Positions 1 through 7,760 are shown, counted from the first letter of the stretch. The stretch: DNA of 64,000 bases from Azospirillum oleiclasticum (GCF_013423485.1 NZ_JABFFR010000028.1:1-64000), one strand, 5' to 3'. A program made the numbers and translations. Notes: generated by a model from the letters alone, not told the origin.

Positions 1-54
1 TGTCGCTAGCATGTGAAGTGTCCGGGTTTTGTAGCAGGTGAACTGTCCGGTTTT
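1..54 (+). repeat. IS left end: terminal inverted repeat with tandem subterminal copy
   Basis: Bases 1-30 form the left terminal inverted repeat. The motif TAGCATGTGAAGTGTCCGG at 7 recurs as TAGCAGGTGAACTGTCCGG at 32, a 25-bp period. The transposase ribosome-binding site follows shortly after. Confidence 0.75.
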
Positions 55-79
55 AGAATGCGTCCAAAAGGGGGCGCTG

Positions 80-1264
80 ATGGTCCGGACGGGGGTGCTG
101 CAGGAGATCCGCATGCAGCGGTTCGAGGATGTGCATGAACGCTTCACGAAGGGTCGTCTGAGCGCGGCTGAGGCGGCGGAATGGCTTGGGGTTTCGGAGC
201 GGACGTTTCGGCGCCAGCGGACCCGGTTCGAGGAGGAGGGGCTTTCGGGGCTGCTGGACCGCCGGCTTGGCAAGGCGAGCCCACACCGGGTTCCGGCGGA
301 CGAGACGGCGCGTGTGCTGGAGCTGTACCGGACGCGCTACACGGGGTGGACGGTGAAGCACTTCCACGAGCGGCTGGTGGAGCGTCACGGGCTGACGCGC
401 AGCTACGGCTGGACCAAGAGCGTGCTGCACGCGGCTGGCCTGGTGCGCCCGGCGGTGAAGCGCTCGGCGCACCGCAAGAAGCGGCCGCGCCGCCCGGTGC
501 CGGGGATGATGCTGCATCAGGACGGGTCGCAGCATCTGTGGCTGCCGGCGCTGGGGCGTGTGGTCGACCTGATCGTCACGCTGGACGATGCGACCTCGGA
601 GATCTACTCGGCCTTCTTCGTCGAGGAGGAGGGCACCGCCAGCAGCTTCCAAGGCCTTCTGGAGGTGTTCCAGGCCAAGGGGCTGCCGTGCACGCTCTAC
701 ACCGACCGGGGCAGCCACTACTTCCACACGCCGGCGGCCGGCGGCAAGGTGGACAAGGACACGCCCACCCAGGTCGGGCGGGCTCTGGACCAGCTCGGCG
801 TGGAGCACATCCCGGCCTATTCGCCGGAGGCGCGCGGGCGCAGCGAACGGATGTTCGGCACGCTGCAAGGGCGGCTGGTGAACGAGCTGGCCGATGCGGG
901 GATCACCACCCTGGAGGCGGCCAACCGCTTTCTGGCCGCGGACTACCTGCCCCGGCACAACGCTCGCTTCATGGTGGAGGCGGGCGAGCCGGGCAGCGCC
1001 TTCGTGCCGCTGCGCGGGGTCGATCTGGCCGAGATCCTGTGCCACCAGGAGGACCGCGTGGTCGCCCGCGACAACACGGTGCGCTTCGACGGCTTGGTGT
1101 TGCAGATCCCGCCCAGCCCGTGGCGGGCGCACTTCGTCAAATCCACCGTGCGCGTGCACCGCTATCCCGACGGACGGCTCGCCCTCTTCTACGGCCCACG
1201 CTGCATCGCCCGCTACGATGCCGCAGGCACCTTGCAGGAGGACGCCATTCCCCAGGCGGCGTGA
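80..1264 (+). CDS. ISNCY/IS1202-like family transposase (DDE)
   Basis: This 394-residue transposase catalyses cut and strand transfer of the element. An N-terminal helix-turn-helix is visible (AAEAAEWLGVSERTFRR, about residues 29-45), followed by an rve-type catalytic core. Candidate acidic residues are Asp in HQDGS, Asp in YTDRGSH and Glu in GRSERMFG. The start at 80 was chosen because AAGGGGG lies 6 bases upstream and family members begin MVRTGVLQEI. An in-frame ATG at 38 lies inside the end repeat and is unlikely to be used. The frame is intact, so the copy may be active. Confidence 0.9.
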   Translation: MVRTGVLQEIRMQRFEDVHERFTKGRLSAAEAAEWLGVSERTFRRQRTRFEEEGLSGLLDRRLGKASPHRVPADETARVLELYRTRYTGWTVKHFHERLVERHGLTRSYGWTKSVLHAAGLVRPAVKRSAHRKKRPRRPVPGMMLHQDGSQHLWLPALGRVVDLIVTLDDATSEIYSAFFVEEEGTASSFQGLLEVFQAKGLPCTLYTDRGSHYFHTPAAGGKVDKDTPTQVGRALDQLGVEHIPAYSPEARGRSERMFGTLQGRLVNELADAGITTLEAANRFLAADYLPRHNARFMVEAGEPGSAFVPLRGVDLAEILCHQEDRVVARDNTVRFDGLVLQIPPSPWRAHFVKSTVRVHRYPDGRLALFYGPRCIARYDAAGTLQEDAIPQAA

Positions 1265-1280
1265 TCCCGCTCCACCCGCC

Positions 1281-1322
1281 CGCGTTTTGCCCCTGGGGGC
1301 ATGCCCCCAGGGGCAAAACGCG
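1281..1322. terminator. Perfect 42-bp palindrome behind the transposase gene
   Basis: Bases 1281-1301 are the exact reverse complement of 1302-1322, with no loop. The arms carry TTTT and AAAA near their bases (GCGTTTTGCCCC and GGGGCAAAACGC), so transcripts from either side would fold into a long hairpin. It sits between the transposase stop and the right end and probably blocks read-through in both directions. A replication or host-factor role is also possible. Confidence 0.6.
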
Positions 1323-1330
1323 AACAGAGC

Positions 1331-1379
1331 GGCCAACTCACATGTTACGAAAACCGGTCAACTTGACTTGTTACCGACA
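1331..1379 (-). repeat. IS right end: terminal inverted repeat with tandem subterminal copy
   Basis: Read on the minus strand from 1379, TGTCGGTAACAAGTCAAG matches the left tip with mismatches. A second copy (TAACATGTGAGTTGGCC) lies at 1347-1331. The repeat mirrors the arrangement of the left end. Confidence 0.75.
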
Positions 1380-1443
1380 TCATCTTTTCGTACAGGTGGA
1401 CGTTTTTGGGCGTTTTGCGACGATTCGCGGCAATGGCGCGGGT

Positions 1444-1469
1444 CCGGCCCCCGCGGTGGCGGGGGCCGG
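1444..1469 (-). terminator. Hairpin downstream of the scaffolding gene
   Basis: CCGGCCCCCGC and GCGGGGGCCGG form an 11-bp perfect stem with the loop GGTG, starting 8 bases past the stop of the leftward scaffolding gene. No T-run follows, so termination is inferred from position and stability only. Confidence 0.45.
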
Positions 1470-1476
1470 GATCGGG

Positions 1477-2193
1477 TCAGTGGTCCGGGTAGAGTCGTTG
1501 GAACGCCTCGGTCACGCGGGCGACGACGGAGGGGTCGCGGTCGCGCCAGTAGCGCGGGTCGCGCATCAGGGCGTGCACGTCGCCGGCCGACGCGGCGGAC
1601 GCGGCGGCGGCACCGCGCAGGGCCGACGGCTCGGCCCCGGTCATCATCCGGTGCAGCGCCATCACCCCCTCGTAGGTGGTCGACAACCCCTCCACCGCGG
1701 CCGGTGGCAGGTTGCGGCCGGCCCAGGCGAGCAGCTGGCGCGACACGTCGCGCCAGCGGTCCTCGCCGCCGAAATGCGACACCAGCCGCTCGACCTCGCG
1801 CTCCGCCTGCAGGTCGGCGGCCAGCTCGCGGATCATCGGGACCAGCCGTTCGGCGGCCAGATCATAGAGAAGCTGGGCCTGGTCGGGCGCGAATCCGGCG
1901 GCGTGCAGACGGCCGTTGATCTCCGGGTCGGGCTGGAACAGGCCGTGGTCGCAGGTGATGCTGTAGCCGTCGGGCGCCTCGGGCACGCCCAGCGCCCGGT
2001 GCAGCGTGGGGCGGTCGAGCGCGGCTGCCGGGTCGGTGGTCATCCGGGCGAGGCGGCTTTCCAGCTCGCGGTAGGCGGCGAGCAGCGCGTCGACGCGGAT
2101 CGCCCCGGTGTCGGGATCAAGGAACGGCTCCGGCACCGGGGGCAAGGCGGGCGGCGGCGCGTTGGTCGCGGTGGGCAGCAGCGTGTTGGTCAT
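1477..2193 (-). CDS. Phage capsid assembly scaffolding-like protein
   Basis: This 238-residue protein resembles T7-group capsid assembly (scaffolding) proteins, which shape the prohead and are not kept in the virion. It has a Pro-rich N-terminus, a short acidic middle, and a helical C-terminal half. The stretch around LVSHFGGEDRWRDVSRQLLAW (about residues 142-161) is typical of these proteins. It follows portal and Bbp19-like genes in the same direction, the usual order for podovirus-like head modules. A major capsid gene should come next, but only a hairpin and then the IS lie downstream. AGGAGG lies about 12 bases before the start. The assignment is by resemblance and context. Confidence 0.6.
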   Translation of the reverse strand: MTNTLLPTATNAPPPALPPVPEPFLDPDTGAIRVDALLAAYRELESRLARMTTDPAAALDRPTLHRALGVPEAPDGYSITCDHGLFQPDPEINGRLHAAGFAPDQAQLLYDLAAERLVPMIRELAADLQAEREVERLVSHFGGEDRWRDVSRQLLAWAGRNLPPAAVEGLSTTYEGVMALHRMMTGAEPSALRGAAAASAASAGDVHALMRDPRYWRDRDPSVVARVTEAFQRLYPDH

Positions 2194-2223
2194 GACGGGA
2201 TCGGTCCTCCTTCGGTGAACGGG

Positions 2224-2490
2224 TCAGCGCTGGACGTCCCGGCCGCGCGCGGCCAGGGCGAGGATGGTGGCGACGAGCTGGCGCTGCCCCTCCAGATGGC
2301 GCAGCGCCGCGTCCGTCGCGTCGGGGCCGAGCGCACGCTCCAGCGTCATGGCGCGCAGCACGGCCAGCACCCGCGCCCCATCGGGGCCGGCGAAGCAGCG
2401 GGCGAAGGCGGGGGCGGGGTCGTCGGCGGCAACCGACGGCCGGCCGCCGCCGGGGCCGGCGAACCAGTCCCACCCGGCGGGCTCAGACAT
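2224..2490 (-). CDS. Bbp19-like small phage protein
   Basis: This 88-residue protein has the pattern of the Bbp19 family, a small phage protein of unknown role encoded between portal and scaffolding genes. The visible cue is FARCFAGPDGARVLAVLRAMT, where a segment likened to an aligned 'F..P.G..VL' precedes a helix, followed by a C-terminal helix EGQRQLVATILALAARG. The start at 2490 overlaps the end of the portal gene by 8 bases, which implies translational coupling. A longer in-frame reading upstream runs through the portal gene and is not credible. Confidence 0.55.
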   Translation of the reverse strand: MSEPAGWDWFAGPGGGRPSVAADDPAPAFARCFAGPDGARVLAVLRAMTLERALGPDATDAALRHLEGQRQLVATILALAARGRDVQR

Positions 2491-4138
2491 GCGCGGCCTC
2501 CATCGGGTCGGGGCGCAGGCCCGGTGCAGGGGCCGCAGCCGGGGCGATTGCCGGCGGCGTGGCGGAAAGGGCGGGGGCGGGCGGTGCCGGCGGCATCGGT
2601 GGCGGAGTGGCCGCACCCATCGCTGACGGCGGCATTGGTGACGGAGCCGCCGCGGGCGGCGGGGCGGCCCGGATCAGCTTGGCCGGAACCCCGAACGCCT
2701 CCCCCAGCCAGCGGGCGGCGGCCGGGGCGTCCACCGTGGCGAGCGCCTCGGGTCCCAGCGCCTGCGCCGTCTCCAGCCAGCGCAGGGTGGCGCGCACGTC
2801 GCGCTCCGCCTGCGCCTGGGCGAGCGGGGAGCGGTGCTGCAGCTCGACCAGCCGGCCGTCGATGGCGAAATCCGGGATCTCGCCGCGCCGACGCAGGATG
2901 GCGACGGCGCGCATCAGCAGCGGGGTCAGCAACTCCGCCTGGAGCCGGCCATAGGTGGCGCCGAGCAGCCGGGCCATCTCCGCCGTGCGCTCCATCACCT
3001 CGGTGGCGGTCATGCGGGCGTCGCCGACGGGGGCGAGGCGGTCGGCCAGCAGCGCGTGGCGGATGCGCGCGCGCAGGTCGTCGAGCACGAGCTGCGACAC
3101 GTCGAACCGGCCGGGGTTGGCGAGCGGGGTCAGCCCGGCCGACCCCACCGCCTTGGGGATGATGGTGCCGGGCACCAGCCGGATGGTGGCCGGGTTCAGC
3201 ACCCCGTCGTCGTCGGCCTGCCAGATGCCGGTGACGGCGACGCTGGCGTTCTTCAGCACCAGCTCCACCACCTTGTTGGCGGTCTTGATGTCGGGCAGCG
3301 CGGTCATGACGGGGGAGCGGCCATAGACCTCGCCCGGCGCCTTCAGCCAGCGGAAGCTGAGGAAGGGCGGCTGGGCGAAGCGCCCGTCGGCCAGCAGCGA
3401 CGGGGCCGCCAGCCCGCTGTCCAGCACCACCGTCCAACGGTAGGCGACACCGTCCGGCAGCACCGTCTCCAGCACCGGGAAGCGGGTCTCCGGCTCCTCG
3501 CCGCCGCGGGCGGTGACCTCGTCCGGCAGGTCGGCGCCGGGGAAGCGGCTGGCGATCTGCGCCAGGGTCAGTTCGGCGCGGCGGAAGGTGCCGTCCAGGC
3601 GCCCCTCCGCCCCCTCCTCCAGCACCGCGTCGGCCAGCGGCACGGCGGTGAAGCGGAAGCCGGACGCGGCACCGGGGGCCGCCTCCTCCATCAGCAGACA
3701 GGCGGTGCCCACCGTGACCAAATCCAGGAAGGCCTGGTGCATCTCCACCGCGAAGTTGGAGCGGTCGATGTGGCCCTGCACGATGCCGGCGGCGCGGTCC
3801 AGCATGGGGGCGATGCGGTCGCGCTCGCCCCCGGCCAGTTCGGGTCCCGGCGAGAAGCCGAACCAGCGCGACCAGGGCGGGGTGAGCTGGGCCAGCAGGC
3901 TGGAGGCGAGCTGCTCCACCGCGTCCGGCGCGGTGCCGTCGAACAGCCGGTCGACCCGCCGCTCGCCGGGCGTGCCGGGGGTGAGGAAGGAGCGCCCGTT
4001 GGGCAGGGCGTAATCGTAGCAGTCCTGCCAGTGCGCCTCCCACGGGCCGCGGCGGCCCTTGGCGGTGCGGTAGCGTTCGAGCAGGGCGGCTGGTTCGGCC
4101 GGGTCGGGCTTTCGGGTCTTGGATGCGCGCGCGGTCAT
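2483..4138 (-). CDS. Phage portal (head-tail connector) protein
   Basis: The 551-residue product resembles the head-tail connector/portal family of T7-like and related phages. That protein forms the ring at one capsid vertex through which DNA passes. Visible cues are the N-terminal WEAHWQDCYDYALPNG, then DGTAPDAVEQLASSLLAQLTPPWSRWF (split by family-typical spacing), the central FRWLKAPGEVYGRSPVM and the helical MTATEVMERTAEMARLLG. The C-terminal 70 residues are a Pro/Ala-rich tail. The start at 4138 overlaps the preceding stop in an ATGA, and the stop overlaps the next gene. Length is normal for the family. Confidence 0.8.
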   Translation of the reverse strand: MTARASKTRKPDPAEPAALLERYRTAKGRRGPWEAHWQDCYDYALPNGRSFLTPGTPGERRVDRLFDGTAPDAVEQLASSLLAQLTPPWSRWFGFSPGPELAGGERDRIAPMLDRAAGIVQGHIDRSNFAVEMHQAFLDLVTVGTACLLMEEAAPGAASGFRFTAVPLADAVLEEGAEGRLDGTFRRAELTLAQIASRFPGADLPDEVTARGGEEPETRFPVLETVLPDGVAYRWTVVLDSGLAAPSLLADGRFAQPPFLSFRWLKAPGEVYGRSPVMTALPDIKTANKVVELVLKNASVAVTGIWQADDDGVLNPATIRLVPGTIIPKAVGSAGLTPLANPGRFDVSQLVLDDLRARIRHALLADRLAPVGDARMTATEVMERTAEMARLLGATYGRLQAELLTPLLMRAVAILRRRGEIPDFAIDGRLVELQHRSPLAQAQAERDVRATLRWLETAQALGPEALATVDAPAAARWLGEAFGVPAKLIRAAPPPAAAPSPMPPSAMGAATPPPMPPAPPAPALSATPPAIAPAAAPAPGLRPDPMEAAHV

Positions 4139-4554
4139 GGGGTGGCTCCCGGTGCGGGAAGGGCGTGGCGGTGGCGGGTCAGATGCCGATGGAGCTGCCA
4201 GGGGGTGAGCACGAAGGGGGCGTGCAGGCCGAGCACCCGCTTCACCGCCTCCACGCAGGTGAAGGGCGCCCAGGCCGCCGGGCGGGTGGCGTCGCGGTCC
4301 ACCGCGGCCGGCACCACCGTCAGCCCCAGCCCGCGGAAGCGGTCGGGCAGGTCGGGCGTCTCGGCGCGCTCCAGCACGGCCACGTCGGTGCGCGGCGCCA
4401 TTGGGTCGATCACCACCCAGTGGCGGCCGTCGTCCAGCGCCACCAGGCAATGGCGGAAGCCGGGGCGCAGCGGGCGTAGCCACCACAGCGCCGCCGCGCC
4501 GCTGAACACCACCCAGGCGCGGGGGGCCGGGGAGCCGGGGCGGGCGGCCTTCAC
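4135..4554 (-). CDS. Unknown phage-module protein with conserved His and Cys
   Basis: This 139-residue protein lies between an unknown gene and the portal gene, overlapping both by 4 bases (GTGA and ATGA), so it is translated with them. GTG at 4554 is the probable start. It contains FRHCLVALDDGRHWVVIDP and, near the C-terminus, FTCVEAVKRVLGL. A His near the start of one strand and a Cys at the head of a helix could be a thiol-peptidase pair, but the fold is not recognisable by eye. No function is assigned. Confidence 0.65.
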   Translation of the reverse strand: MKAARPGSPAPRAWVVFSGAAALWWLRPLRPGFRHCLVALDDGRHWVVIDPMAPRTDVAVLERAETPDLPDRFRGLGLTVVPAAVDRDATRPAAWAPFTCVEAVKRVLGLHAPFVLTPWQLHRHLTRHRHALPAPGATP

Positions 4555-4916
4555 TGGACGATGCCCTTGTCGCGCAGCACCGGGCCGATGCGATCGAACG
4601 CCTCGCACCAGAGCTGGCGGGCCCGGAACTCGCGCTCGCGCTGCGGGTCGGGGGCCAGCAGCCGGCGGCCGTAATGGACCAGCACATGCAGGTGGTCGCG
4701 CATGAGCTGGCGCTGGCGGTAGAGGCGGTCCACCGTGCGCATCACGTCGTCCGGCTCGCAGGGGCGGCGGATCAGCCCGCGCCCGGCCACCACGCGGGCG
4801 CCGGCCAGCTTCGCCTCCTGCGCCTGGACCGACCAGAACCACGCCTCCTCCGGGCTGGCGAAGGGCTCCCCTCCGGTGTCGTCGAGCAGGCGGGGGGCGG
4901 AATGGGCGCGTGCCAT
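4551..4916 (-). CDS. Unknown first gene of the phage module
   Basis: This 121-residue protein is rich in Arg and Trp and appears helical (VDRLYRQRQLMRDHLHVLVHYG, then FRARQLWCEAFDRIGPVLRDKG, each under the family-level view). It is the promoter-proximal gene of the leftward operon. The start at 4916 has AAGGGAG about 8 bases upstream; an in-frame ATG at 5018 would run into the promoter/operator region and is rejected. A small-terminase-like or regulatory role would fit its place before the portal gene, but nothing in the sequence proves it. Confidence 0.65.
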   Translation of the reverse strand: MARAHSAPRLLDDTGGEPFASPEEAWFWSVQAQEAKLAGARVVAGRGLIRRPCEPDDVMRTVDRLYRQRQLMRDHLHVLVHYGRRLLAPDPQREREFRARQLWCEAFDRIGPVLRDKGIVQ

Positions 4917-5000
4917 GGGGTGGATCTCCCTTCGTGTCCCGGGCGGCGGCGCGGTCGGGGGGTGCCGGTCGGTGTGCCGCACAGGGGTGGTTGCATTTAT

Positions 5001-5035
5001 GTTCCCGTTATGTTCCATTTCGATCGAAGGATCAA
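5001..5035 (-). promoter_or_regulatory. SOS-type (LexA) box over the promoter of the phage module
   Basis: GTTC at 5001, seven bases, then GTTC at 5012 is the alphaproteobacterial LexA site (GTTC-N7-GTTC). On the minus strand a promoter reads TTGATC (5035-5030), 17 bases, CATAAC (5012-5007). Its -10 lies inside the box, so a bound repressor would block leftward transcription of the phage genes. A third GTTCC occurs at 5051. The S24 regulator encoded next door could be an alternative binder. Confidence 0.65.
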
Positions 5036-5092
5036 GAAAAATATGAAAATGTTCCTAGGGACGGCATGAGGGGAATGTGAGACTATCGTCCC

Positions 5093-5725
5093 ATGCTCAA
5101 ACATGCGGACATCTGGCGGGCCATCGACCGCTTGGCGGCCCAACACGGGTTTTCGGCCTCGGGGCTCGCGCGGCGGGCCGGGCTGGATCCGACCACCTTC
5201 AACAAGAGCAAGCGGACCACCGGCGACGGGAAACTGCGCTGGCCATCGACGGAAAGCATCTCCAAGGTGCTGGACGCCACCGGCGCCTCCTTCGCGGAGT
5301 TCGTCGGCCTGGTGGGCGAGGCGCCGGCACAGGGTGCCATGCAGCGGGTGCCGGTGATCGGCTACGCGCAGGCGGGCAACGCCGGCTATTTCGACGATGC
5401 CGGCTACCCCGCGGGCAGCGGCTGGGACGAGCTTCTGTTCCCCAGCCTGGGTGACCCGCACGCCTACGCGCTGGAGGTCTCGGGCGACAGCATGGTGCCG
5501 GTCTACCGGGACGGCGACACCATCATCGTGTCCCCGGCGGCGCAGATCCGTCGTGGCGACCGGGTGGTGGTGCGCACGAAGGAGGGCGAGGTGATGGCCA
5601 AGCAGCTCATGCGCGAATCGGCGACGCGGGTGGAGCTGATGTCCATCAACCGCGACCACCCCGACCGGGTGATCCCGCGCACCGACATCGCCTGGATCGC
5701 GCGCATCATCTGGGCGAGCCAATAG
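5093..5725 (+). CDS. XRE-type repressor with S24 (LexA-like) peptidase domain
   Basis: The 210-residue protein has an N-terminal helix-turn-helix (GFSASGLARRAGLDPTTFNK, about residues 19-38) and a C-terminal S24 domain. Catalytic Ser is in SGDSMVP and catalytic Lys in EVMAKQL; a candidate Ala-Gly cleavage site is in YAQAGNAGYF. Such proteins repress until RecA-stimulated self-cleavage or a related signal. It is transcribed away from the phage module across a 176-bp gap that holds the SOS-type box. Similar HTH-S24 proteins are also common as stand-alone alphaproteobacterial regulators, so it need not be the prophage's own repressor. It is not LexA itself, which has a different N-terminus. Confidence 0.85.
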   Translation: MLKHADIWRAIDRLAAQHGFSASGLARRAGLDPTTFNKSKRTTGDGKLRWPSTESISKVLDATGASFAEFVGLVGEAPAQGAMQRVPVIGYAQAGNAGYFDDAGYPAGSGWDELLFPSLGDPHAYALEVSGDSMVPVYRDGDTIIVSPAAQIRRGDRVVVRTKEGEVMAKQLMRESATRVELMSINRDHPDRVIPRTDIAWIARIIWASQ

Positions 5726-5810
5726 GCCGCGTGCCGTCCTAGGACTGATTGCCGCTGATCCGGTGCGGAACCGTCATCGCCGGGACTGTGGGTTTGGGTG
5801 CGGGGGACCG

Positions 5811-6266
5811 ATGCTGCTGCGCTGGTTCGGGCGGCTGATCGCCGAAAGCTACGACGACCTCGCCCGCGCGCTGGGCGTGCTTCCCCCGGAATCGCTGGAC
5901 CTGATGGTGGACGCCGCGGCCCTCGTCGCCGCGTCCGACGGGCGCGAGGAAAGCCGCCGCGTCGCCCGTTCGGAGGCTACGGAGGCTCTGGCCCTGGCGC
6001 GCCAGCTTGGCAACCTCGACCGGCTGGGCATGGAAGCCTCGCGCCGTCGCTTCGAGCGCACCGTCGCCGAGCTGCACGACGGCGGGGAGGAGGCGCGGCG
6101 CCGGGTGATCGAACGGCTGCGCCCCCTGGCCGGCAATCCCGAACTGGCGCGGCTGGCGCTGCACACCGCCGGCACGGTGGCCGCGGTGGACGGCCAAGTG
6201 TCGGACGCCGAGCAGCGCATCATCGACCGCATCGCCGCCGAACTGGGCCTGCCGCCAGACGCCTGA
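5811..6266 (+). CDS. TerB-like family protein
   Basis: This 151-residue, all-helical protein has the TerB/DjlA-type acidic pattern. Residues such as LVAASDGREESRRVARSEA and GTVAAVDGQVSDAEQRIIDR form two repeats of 'AA.DG......E...'. TerB-like domains bind metal and occur in tellurite-resistance and envelope-stress systems; the substrate here is unknown. ATG at 5811 has GGGGGA just upstream and is preferred over 5763. It stands alone between the S24 regulator and an oppositely oriented aminotransferase. Confidence 0.65.
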   Translation: MLLRWFGRLIAESYDDLARALGVLPPESLDLMVDAAALVAASDGREESRRVARSEATEALALARQLGNLDRLGMEASRRRFERTVAELHDGGEEARRRVIERLRPLAGNPELARLALHTAGTVAAVDGQVSDAEQRIIDRIAAELGLPPDA

Positions 6267-6301
6267 TCCCTCTGGCGCCTGATGCGTCATGGCCGACCGG
6301 C

Positions 6302-7156
6302 TCAGGTCCGCCGGTGCGCGAAGTCCCAATAGAGGCCGCGCGCCCGCTGGGCGACGGGGCCGGGCTGGAGATCGCGGTCCTCGACCCGCGTCACCGGCAC
6401 CACCTTGGACCAGTTGCCGGTGGAGAAGACCTCGTCCGCCGCCATCACCTCGGCCCAGGTCAGCGTGCGCTCGCGCACATCCACCCCGTCGGCGCGCAGC
6501 AGCCCGATCACCCGCTGTCGGGTGATGCCGTTCAGGAAGGTGCCGTTCGGCACCGGGGTGGACACCACCCCGTCCTTGGCGATGAACAGGTTGGCGGTGG
6601 CGAACTCCGCCACGTTGCCGATGGGGTCCAGCAGGATCGCGTTGTCGAAGCCGCGCCCGCGCGCCTCCTTCAGCGCCAGCCCGGCGTTGGGGTAGAGGCA
6701 GGCGGCCTTGGCGTCGGTGGGGGCGGTGGCGGGGGCCGGGCGGCGGCGGCTCGACAGGCAGGCGGTGAAGCCGGCCGCGGTCGGCATCGGCGCCTCGTAG
6801 ACCGACAGCACGAACTGCGTGCTGTCCGGATCGGCCATCACGAAGCCGGCGTCGGCGTAGAACATCGGCCGGATGTAGAGGGCCGCGTCGGCGGGGAAGC
6901 GGCGGATGCCCTCCCAGCACAGCTCCTCGATCTCGCCGGCGGTCAGCATGGGGGCCAGCCCCATGGCGTCGGCCGAGCGGATCACGCGGGCGCAGTGCAG
7001 GTCCAGGTCGGGGGCCACCCCCTCGAAGGCGCGGGCGCCGTCGAACACGCAGGAGGCGAGCCACAGGGCGTGCGTCATCGGCCCGACGATGGCCGGGTTC
7101 CCCTCGACCCATTCGCCCTTCACATGGTTCCACGCCTGGCCGGCGGTGCTGCCCAT
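6302..7156 (-). CDS. Class IV PLP aminotransferase (branched-chain aminotransferase family)
   Basis: The 284-residue enzyme belongs to fold-type IV PLP enzymes, which transfer an amino group between branched-chain amino acids and 2-oxoglutarate. Visible family cues are FDGARAFEG near the N-terminus, DAKAACLYPN with the PLP-binding Lys, and GNVAEFATANLFIAKDG, which contacts the cofactor phosphate. GITRQRVI is another conserved stretch. The start at 7156 is chosen for GGAGGA 8 bases upstream. D-amino-acid or aminodeoxychorismate activity cannot be excluded within this fold, and genes for the pathway are not adjacent (leuDB lies 18 kb away). Confidence 0.8.
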   Translation of the reverse strand: MGSTAGQAWNHVKGEWVEGNPAIVGPMTHALWLASCVFDGARAFEGVAPDLDLHCARVIRSADAMGLAPMLTAGEIEELCWEGIRRFPADAALYIRPMFYADAGFVMADPDSTQFVLSVYEAPMPTAAGFTACLSSRRRPAPATAPTDAKAACLYPNAGLALKEARGRGFDNAILLDPIGNVAEFATANLFIAKDGVVSTPVPNGTFLNGITRQRVIGLLRADGVDVRERTLTWAEVMAADEVFSTGNWSKVVPVTRVEDRDLQPGPVAQRARGLYWDFAHRRT

Positions 7157-7308
7157 GACCCAGTCCTCCCTCATCTCGGCGGAATGTCCCTGTGCGAGCA
7201 TAACCCCCGGTGGCACCCGGTCAATGCTTTAGGGCCGGCCCGCTTCACCGGAACGCATCGGCCGGGCGGCCGTTGTCGGGCTATGACCCGAATGCCCAAG
7301 GAGCCAGC

Positions 7309-7479
7309 ATGCCGATCCCGACCGGACCCCGCCCGCTGCGGCCCGATCCCCTGCCCAATGACGACCTGCCGACGCGCGGTCCCGTGACCGACAACCCCGA
7401 CCTGCCGACCCCGGCCCCGCCCGACCGCACGCCGGATCCGGTGCCCGGTCCCGACCTGCCGCCGGCGGTGCCGGCCTGA
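7309..7479 (+). CDS. Small proline-rich protein
   Basis: This 56-residue reading frame has AAGGAG 6 bases before its ATG and is about one third proline. It reads as repeated P-x-P-D units (RPDPLPNDDLPTRG, DNPDLPTPAPPDRTPDP). No domain or signal peptide is visible, and it is probably disordered. Coding status rests on the ribosome-binding site and the biased composition. Confidence 0.45.
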   Translation: MPIPTGPRPLRPDPLPNDDLPTRGPVTDNPDLPTPAPPDRTPDPVPGPDLPPAVPA

Positions 7480-7496
7480 TCCGGTGGACGTGACGG

Positions 7497-7760
7497 TCAG
7501 CGGTCGTACTTCTTCACGTTCTCGACCATCATCGTGTACATCTGCGAGATGAGGTCGGCCGGGCGCAGGCGGCCGAAGGGAATGTTCTCCTTCGCCCATT
7601 CGACCAGCCCGTCCGGCGGCCGCACCGGCACCACCTCGTAACGGGCCTTGCGCAGGGCCGCGACCACCGATTTCGCTTGCTTGCCGTAATCCTCGTTGAA
7701 GATGGACTTGTCGGCATCCTTGATCGCCTTGGCGATGATGTCTTCGAGCGGGCTCGGCAT
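7497..7760 (-). CDS. Conserved-looking small protein of unknown function
   Basis: This 87-residue soluble protein has mixed charge, begins MPSPLEDIIAKAIKDADKS and ends in a helix (ISQMYTMMVENVKKYDR). Start 7760 has AAGAAAG upstream; an in-frame ATG at 7775 is the alternative. It is divergent from asd. No known motif was recognised. Confidence 0.6.
   Translation of the reverse strand: MPSPLEDIIAKAIKDADKSIFNEDYGKQAKSVVAALRKARYEVVPVRPPDGLVEWAKENIPFGRLRPADLISQMYTMMVENVKKYDR

Larger units (their letters stand above)
1..1379 (+). mobile_element. Insertion sequence, ISNCY/IS1202-like
   Basis: The element has one transposase gene and matching ends. The left end starts TGTCGCTAGCATGTGAAGTG at base 1. 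The reverse complement of the right end starts TGTCGGTAACAAGTCAAGTT at 1379. The two agree at most positions over about 30 bases. Each end carries a second, tandem copy of the same motif about 25 bp inward (7-30 and 32-54 on the left; 1350-1373 and 1331-1347 on the right), as expected for paired transposase-binding sites. The target duplication cannot be checked because the window begins at, or within a base of, the left tip. The family name comes from the look of the transposase. Confidence 0.85.

Noticed and set aside
181..3162. Long plus-strand reading of almost 1000 codons across the IS and the phage genes
   Set aside because: It is the out-of-frame shadow of the transposase and the antisense of the portal and scaffolding genes. 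High GC leaves few stops in such frames, and the translation is low-complexity Arg/Gly/Ala.
5093..5725. S24-domain protein as LexA itself
   Set aside because: Its N-terminus is an XRE-type helix-turn-helix and not the LexA winged helix.
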